From positions 1 through 40,819 of the forward strand of contig JASWJB010000356.1 in the NCBI GenBank assembly GCA_032433595.1: a DNA stretch of 40,819 nucleotides, read 5' to 3'. Below the pieces are notes generated by a model. It did not search any database and was not told the origin of the DNA. It saw only the letters and a program-made list of their open reading frames with translations. The DNA comes from Conoideocrella luteorostrata (lineage: Eukaryota; Ascomycota; Sordariomycetes; Hypocreales; Clavicipitaceae). Shown in pieces: positions 37,860 through 40,819 of the stretch. Numbering within the stretch: position 1 is the stretch's first letter; each line of letters opens with the position of its first letter. Both the position numbers and the translations under genes were made by a program.

Positions 37860-40479
37860 CTACAACCCTTCCTCAATATTGACTGTGAGTGCCGAACTCT
37901 GGCTCTTCAGTGATGAAGACTCTCCATCGCGACTTTTACGTCTCCGACCCCACGGTTTACTCCTCTCTGTAGAAGTCTCCCGTATGATGGATGGTATACG
38001 AAGTGCAGCCTCGCGATTTCTCTTGGCGTGGGAGGGGTTAGACGTACTTGGGGGCTTCGGCCACAATTGCAATAGTGTATCCTTTCTCTCCTCTCCCTGC
38101 TTTGCCATATTGGCCCCTTCTTGATCTTTCCGCTGCTGCTCGATTTCCGCCATGGCCGAACTTCGCGCTGATGCAGCTCGCGAGAGGGCTTCGAGGCTAT
38201 AGAAACGGGCCGAAACACCTGGAGTCTTCAAAGAAGGCTTGGGTGTTCGCAAGGAAGTAGAGGAATGCTGGTTGTGTATGACTTTAGTTACCGAGTCGTC
38301 GTCGGCCTTGGACGAAGCATTCGACTGAGTGGCGCCAAGTGTCTCTGACGATCTTCGAGCACGGATCCTAGGTCTACCATTCATCATGGCGTTCTTAGGC
38401 TGGCCATCTTTCGTCCTTTCCGCTGTGAAGACCTTGTCTGACATGGAAGAACCAGGTCGGATGTGCTCGGTGGCCGCGACGTTGCTGCGCCTTCCGGCAA
38501 GGCCGTTCGGATCCAACTCGTCATCGACGATGACCACCATCCAAACACCGACCTTTCCATTGGAGCCCACGAGAGGCGTGCAGTGTAGCCACCTCGAGCG
38601 CCCCATCGATTCTGCCTCCTTGACAGCGTCGATGTCGTCGTCTTCGTCCACATGTGCTTCCAACGGGTGGTCACCGGGTAAGTTTTTTCGTGGGGGGCGG
38701 TTATTCAGCACCGCAGCGGCTTTATGGCTGAAGGTAAGCCATTTCACCTTGGCTGTCACGCTGTTCCCACCAGCTAATGCTTCGACAAGCTGATCTCTCA
38801 TTTGTACCGAGCCACCAATTCGATCAAGCAGAGGCGACTGGAGAATTCCCGGTACTCGCATAGAAGGGCTGGTGAAGAGAATGCGCAGCGAAGGATAAGG
38901 CCGCACGAGCAGATAATGCTCGTACACACCCGTTAGACGACCGTTGTGATTGGCTGCGAGCGAGGCGGCAGTTGTTGTTGTTATGCTTTGCGGCAGTGAT
39001 TCACGCTTCACCTCGGCTGCATCCTGCGAGCCATTTTGTCTCAAGACCACTCTGTTTCTAGACCCGCTGCGCGTATGGTGAGAGTCATTGTGCAGGTTTC
39101 TAGCGAGAGGGCTGGAGACTGCAATCTTTTCGTCTGAACGGAGCCCCATGTCGGCTTGAAGAGGAAGACGGTGCATCTCGCCGCCACGTTCTCTCATAAT
39201 ATCAAGTTCATCAGGTGCCAGAATCTCGGCAAGTTGCGTAAATTCATCTTCATGTGGCTTTTTGGTCTCCGGTCTCTCGTCCTCGTCAACAACTCTTTTC
39301 AGCCCGCCGAGATCGTAACAGCCCATCGCGAGGCCAGACACATCAACTTGGGCACCGATGAAGTATCTTATGACTCCTCGGCTGTCGTACAAAGGTGCAA
39401 TCTATGGGCCATTAGTCCACTGATAGATAGTGCATACCTCGAAGATGTATATAGCTCACCATGACAAGGTTCATAAAGGGAGACCCATCGCGCCGGTAGT
39501 TGAGGAAGGTCTCGTAATGCTCCACGCCGGCCTCTACTTTCTCGCGAATGCGTGCAACACTGAAGGGGTTTGAATATGGTCCTTGAAGGAATCGGCAATT
39601 TCGTCCGATAACGTAGTCGGTGCCGTATTGTGTGGTCCTGTTAAACTCCTCCGACATGAACACTATGGGATTGTCATGGCGAGAAGGGTCCGTCAAGCAG
39701 AACACCTCGGCGAGTCCTTCCGATGCGCTATTTGGGACTCCCATAATCCTGTGCTTAATCGATACGGAGACGGTTTGGATCCATACGTGCGTGATGTACA
39801 TTGGTAGGTCTTCCCGTGCTAGAATGTCAAAGGCGGTATTCGCTTTGTCCTGCAATTCCGGATTGGCTGTGTGTTGCGCCTGATAATACTCATGCGTAAA
39901 CTCGAAGTCGCTGAGCAGGCAAAGTTGTCGAAGCACGGCGTTGCTGTACTCGATAGCCCGGAGAGCCTTGAGTGCATTCAAAAAGTACGTCAGCAACGGA
40001 ACGGACGCCGGCCGATGGCGGTAGAGAAAGTTGGAGAAGCGGTGTAACTGCGACGAATCATCAAAGATGGCTTGTAGGTGACAATTCGAAAAGAGTAACT
40101 CGGAACGCTTTTCCAGCTTGTACTTGAGAGTGCTCGAGTCGGTTTGCTCAACCGGCATGACGAGATCAAAGCTGCCGGGATCTAGTTCATCTTCGGCGAT
40201 TGGGTCCAGCCCATCAGGATCGCCTTGGGCAACCTGCAGAGCTGGGAGATCTCCCAATCCATCCTCACCTTTCATCGGTATAGGCGACGATGGTGGAAGC
40301 GGCAGCGGTTTCACGGCGAAGTCGGGCTCGTCTAAGCTTGCTTCGCTGTGGCTACTAGTGCATGAGACTCAGCAATCTACGCCATGAAGTTAATACTCTC
40401 CGTACAAGGGCGGCAAATCATACCTCGAGACAGTCGGCGACAATGGGGGGACGACCGCTGAAGTGCTTGCAGGATCCAT
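37860..40479 (-). CDS. RGS-LOV-type blue-light photoreceptor
   Basis: Minus-strand exons 40479-40424, 40354-39460 and 39401-37860 give 830 residues. The acceptor of intron 1 could also be 3 nt downstream, dropping one Ser. A disordered N-terminus is followed by a helical segment at about 100-170 (LLFSNCHLQAIFDD, RFSNFLYRH) resembling an RGS domain. The LOV domain spans about 220-330, with the photoactive Cys272 in GRNCRFLQGP, then NYRRDGSPFMNL and YFIGAQVDVSG. It should bind flavin and form a Cys-flavin adduct in blue light. A second PAS-like region (about 455-620: YLLVRPYPSLRILFTS, WLHCTPLVGSNGKVGVWMVVIVDDE) precedes a basic, Ser-rich tail of about 200 residues. The RGS part suggests coupling to G-protein or membrane signalling, as known for Botrytis BcLOV4; here that is inference. 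There is no GATA zinc finger, so it is not a WC-1 type regulator. Confidence 0.88.
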
Positions 40480-40819
40480 GTCAGATCGAGTACAGTATCG
40501 ATGTCGTGCTCCCGGTAGACCAAACGAAAATAGCACAATTTTCACAGAGCCAAAGACTCGTCAGGATATTGAGCTTCAAGAGAGCCAAGGGGACACAAGT
40601 GAGTACTTATTCAATATATTGATAGCAAAGACTCGAATAATGGGGGTTACAGGCAATTCTCGGAGCATGGCAGTTCCGGAGAAACACTGCTTTTCATGGA
40701 CCATCCACACAATCCATAACCCACGTTCCTCCTAGAACGATTGTAACGATCCCCGGGCATGGTCAAGGAATCCCCCAATCGTGGGTATTGCGACGGCATA
40801 TGGGGGGGGGGGGGGGGGG
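40480..40819. other. Upstream region of the photoreceptor gene, ending in G homopolymer
   Basis: Promoter side of the minus-strand photoreceptor gene. No other gene seen. The last 18 bases (40802-40819) are all G. Confidence 0.7.

Overview
The window looks like nuclear DNA of a filamentous ascomycete (Pezizomycotina, possibly Sordariomycetes; the class is an inference). The support is ten multi-exon genes with short GT-AG introns (mostly 46-106 nt) and CTRAY-type branch points, a Pth11-type seven-helix receptor, an RGS-LOV-type photoreceptor, Zn2Cys6 regulation, and an AT-rich island that looks like repeat-induced point mutation (RIP). It begins in an (AC)n microsatellite and ends in a G homopolymer, so it may be a complete contig broken at simple repeats.

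Layout. 59-1923 (+): flavin-containing monooxygenase, 5' end missing. 4239-5881 (+): Sec14/CRAL-TRIO lipid-transfer protein with an unusual 15-residue tandem repeat. About 5.9-9.5 kb: AT-rich, gene-free island. 10059-14108 (+): a large fusion of a DUF2235 (Tle1-like) hydrolase with a P-loop GTPase, interrupted by an in-frame TAG that is either a nonsense mutation or part of a 33-nt intron. 14.1-17.9 kb: gene-poor. 17942-19390 (+): Pth11-like 7TM protein. 21486-23303 (+): amino acid/GABA/choline-type permease. 24085-26237 (+): PNP/UDP nucleoside phosphorylase-like domain followed by a ubiquitin-like segment and a cysteine-rich tail. 29402-26614 (-): transcription factor with two Zn2Cys6 clusters. 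33485-31398 (-): arylsulfatase. 35720-37276 (+): MFS monocarboxylate-type transporter. 40479-37860 (-): RGS-LOV-type blue-light receptor.

Functional reading. Two genes (DUF2235-GTPase and PNP-ubiquitin-like-Cys) carry N-terminal enzymatic domains of the kind used as effectors in fungal NLR-like proteins and bacterial antagonism or defence systems, but neither has a NACHT/NB-ARC domain. They are the best candidates for an undescribed self/non-self or immunity module. The zinc-cluster factor, sulfatase and transporter form a plausible sulfate-ester or organic-anion utilisation neighbourhood. Co-regulation is only inferred.

A short motif, ACGGAGTA (reverse complement TACTCCGT), occurs 16 times, always outside the predicted coding exons. 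It clusters at 7.4-8.2 kb and in the 2 kb upstream of the zinc-cluster factor, where one site is a CGG-N6-CCG palindrome.

All gene models were built by hand by joining reading frames across splice signals. Exon sums are whole codons for every gene, but no transcript or database evidence was available.
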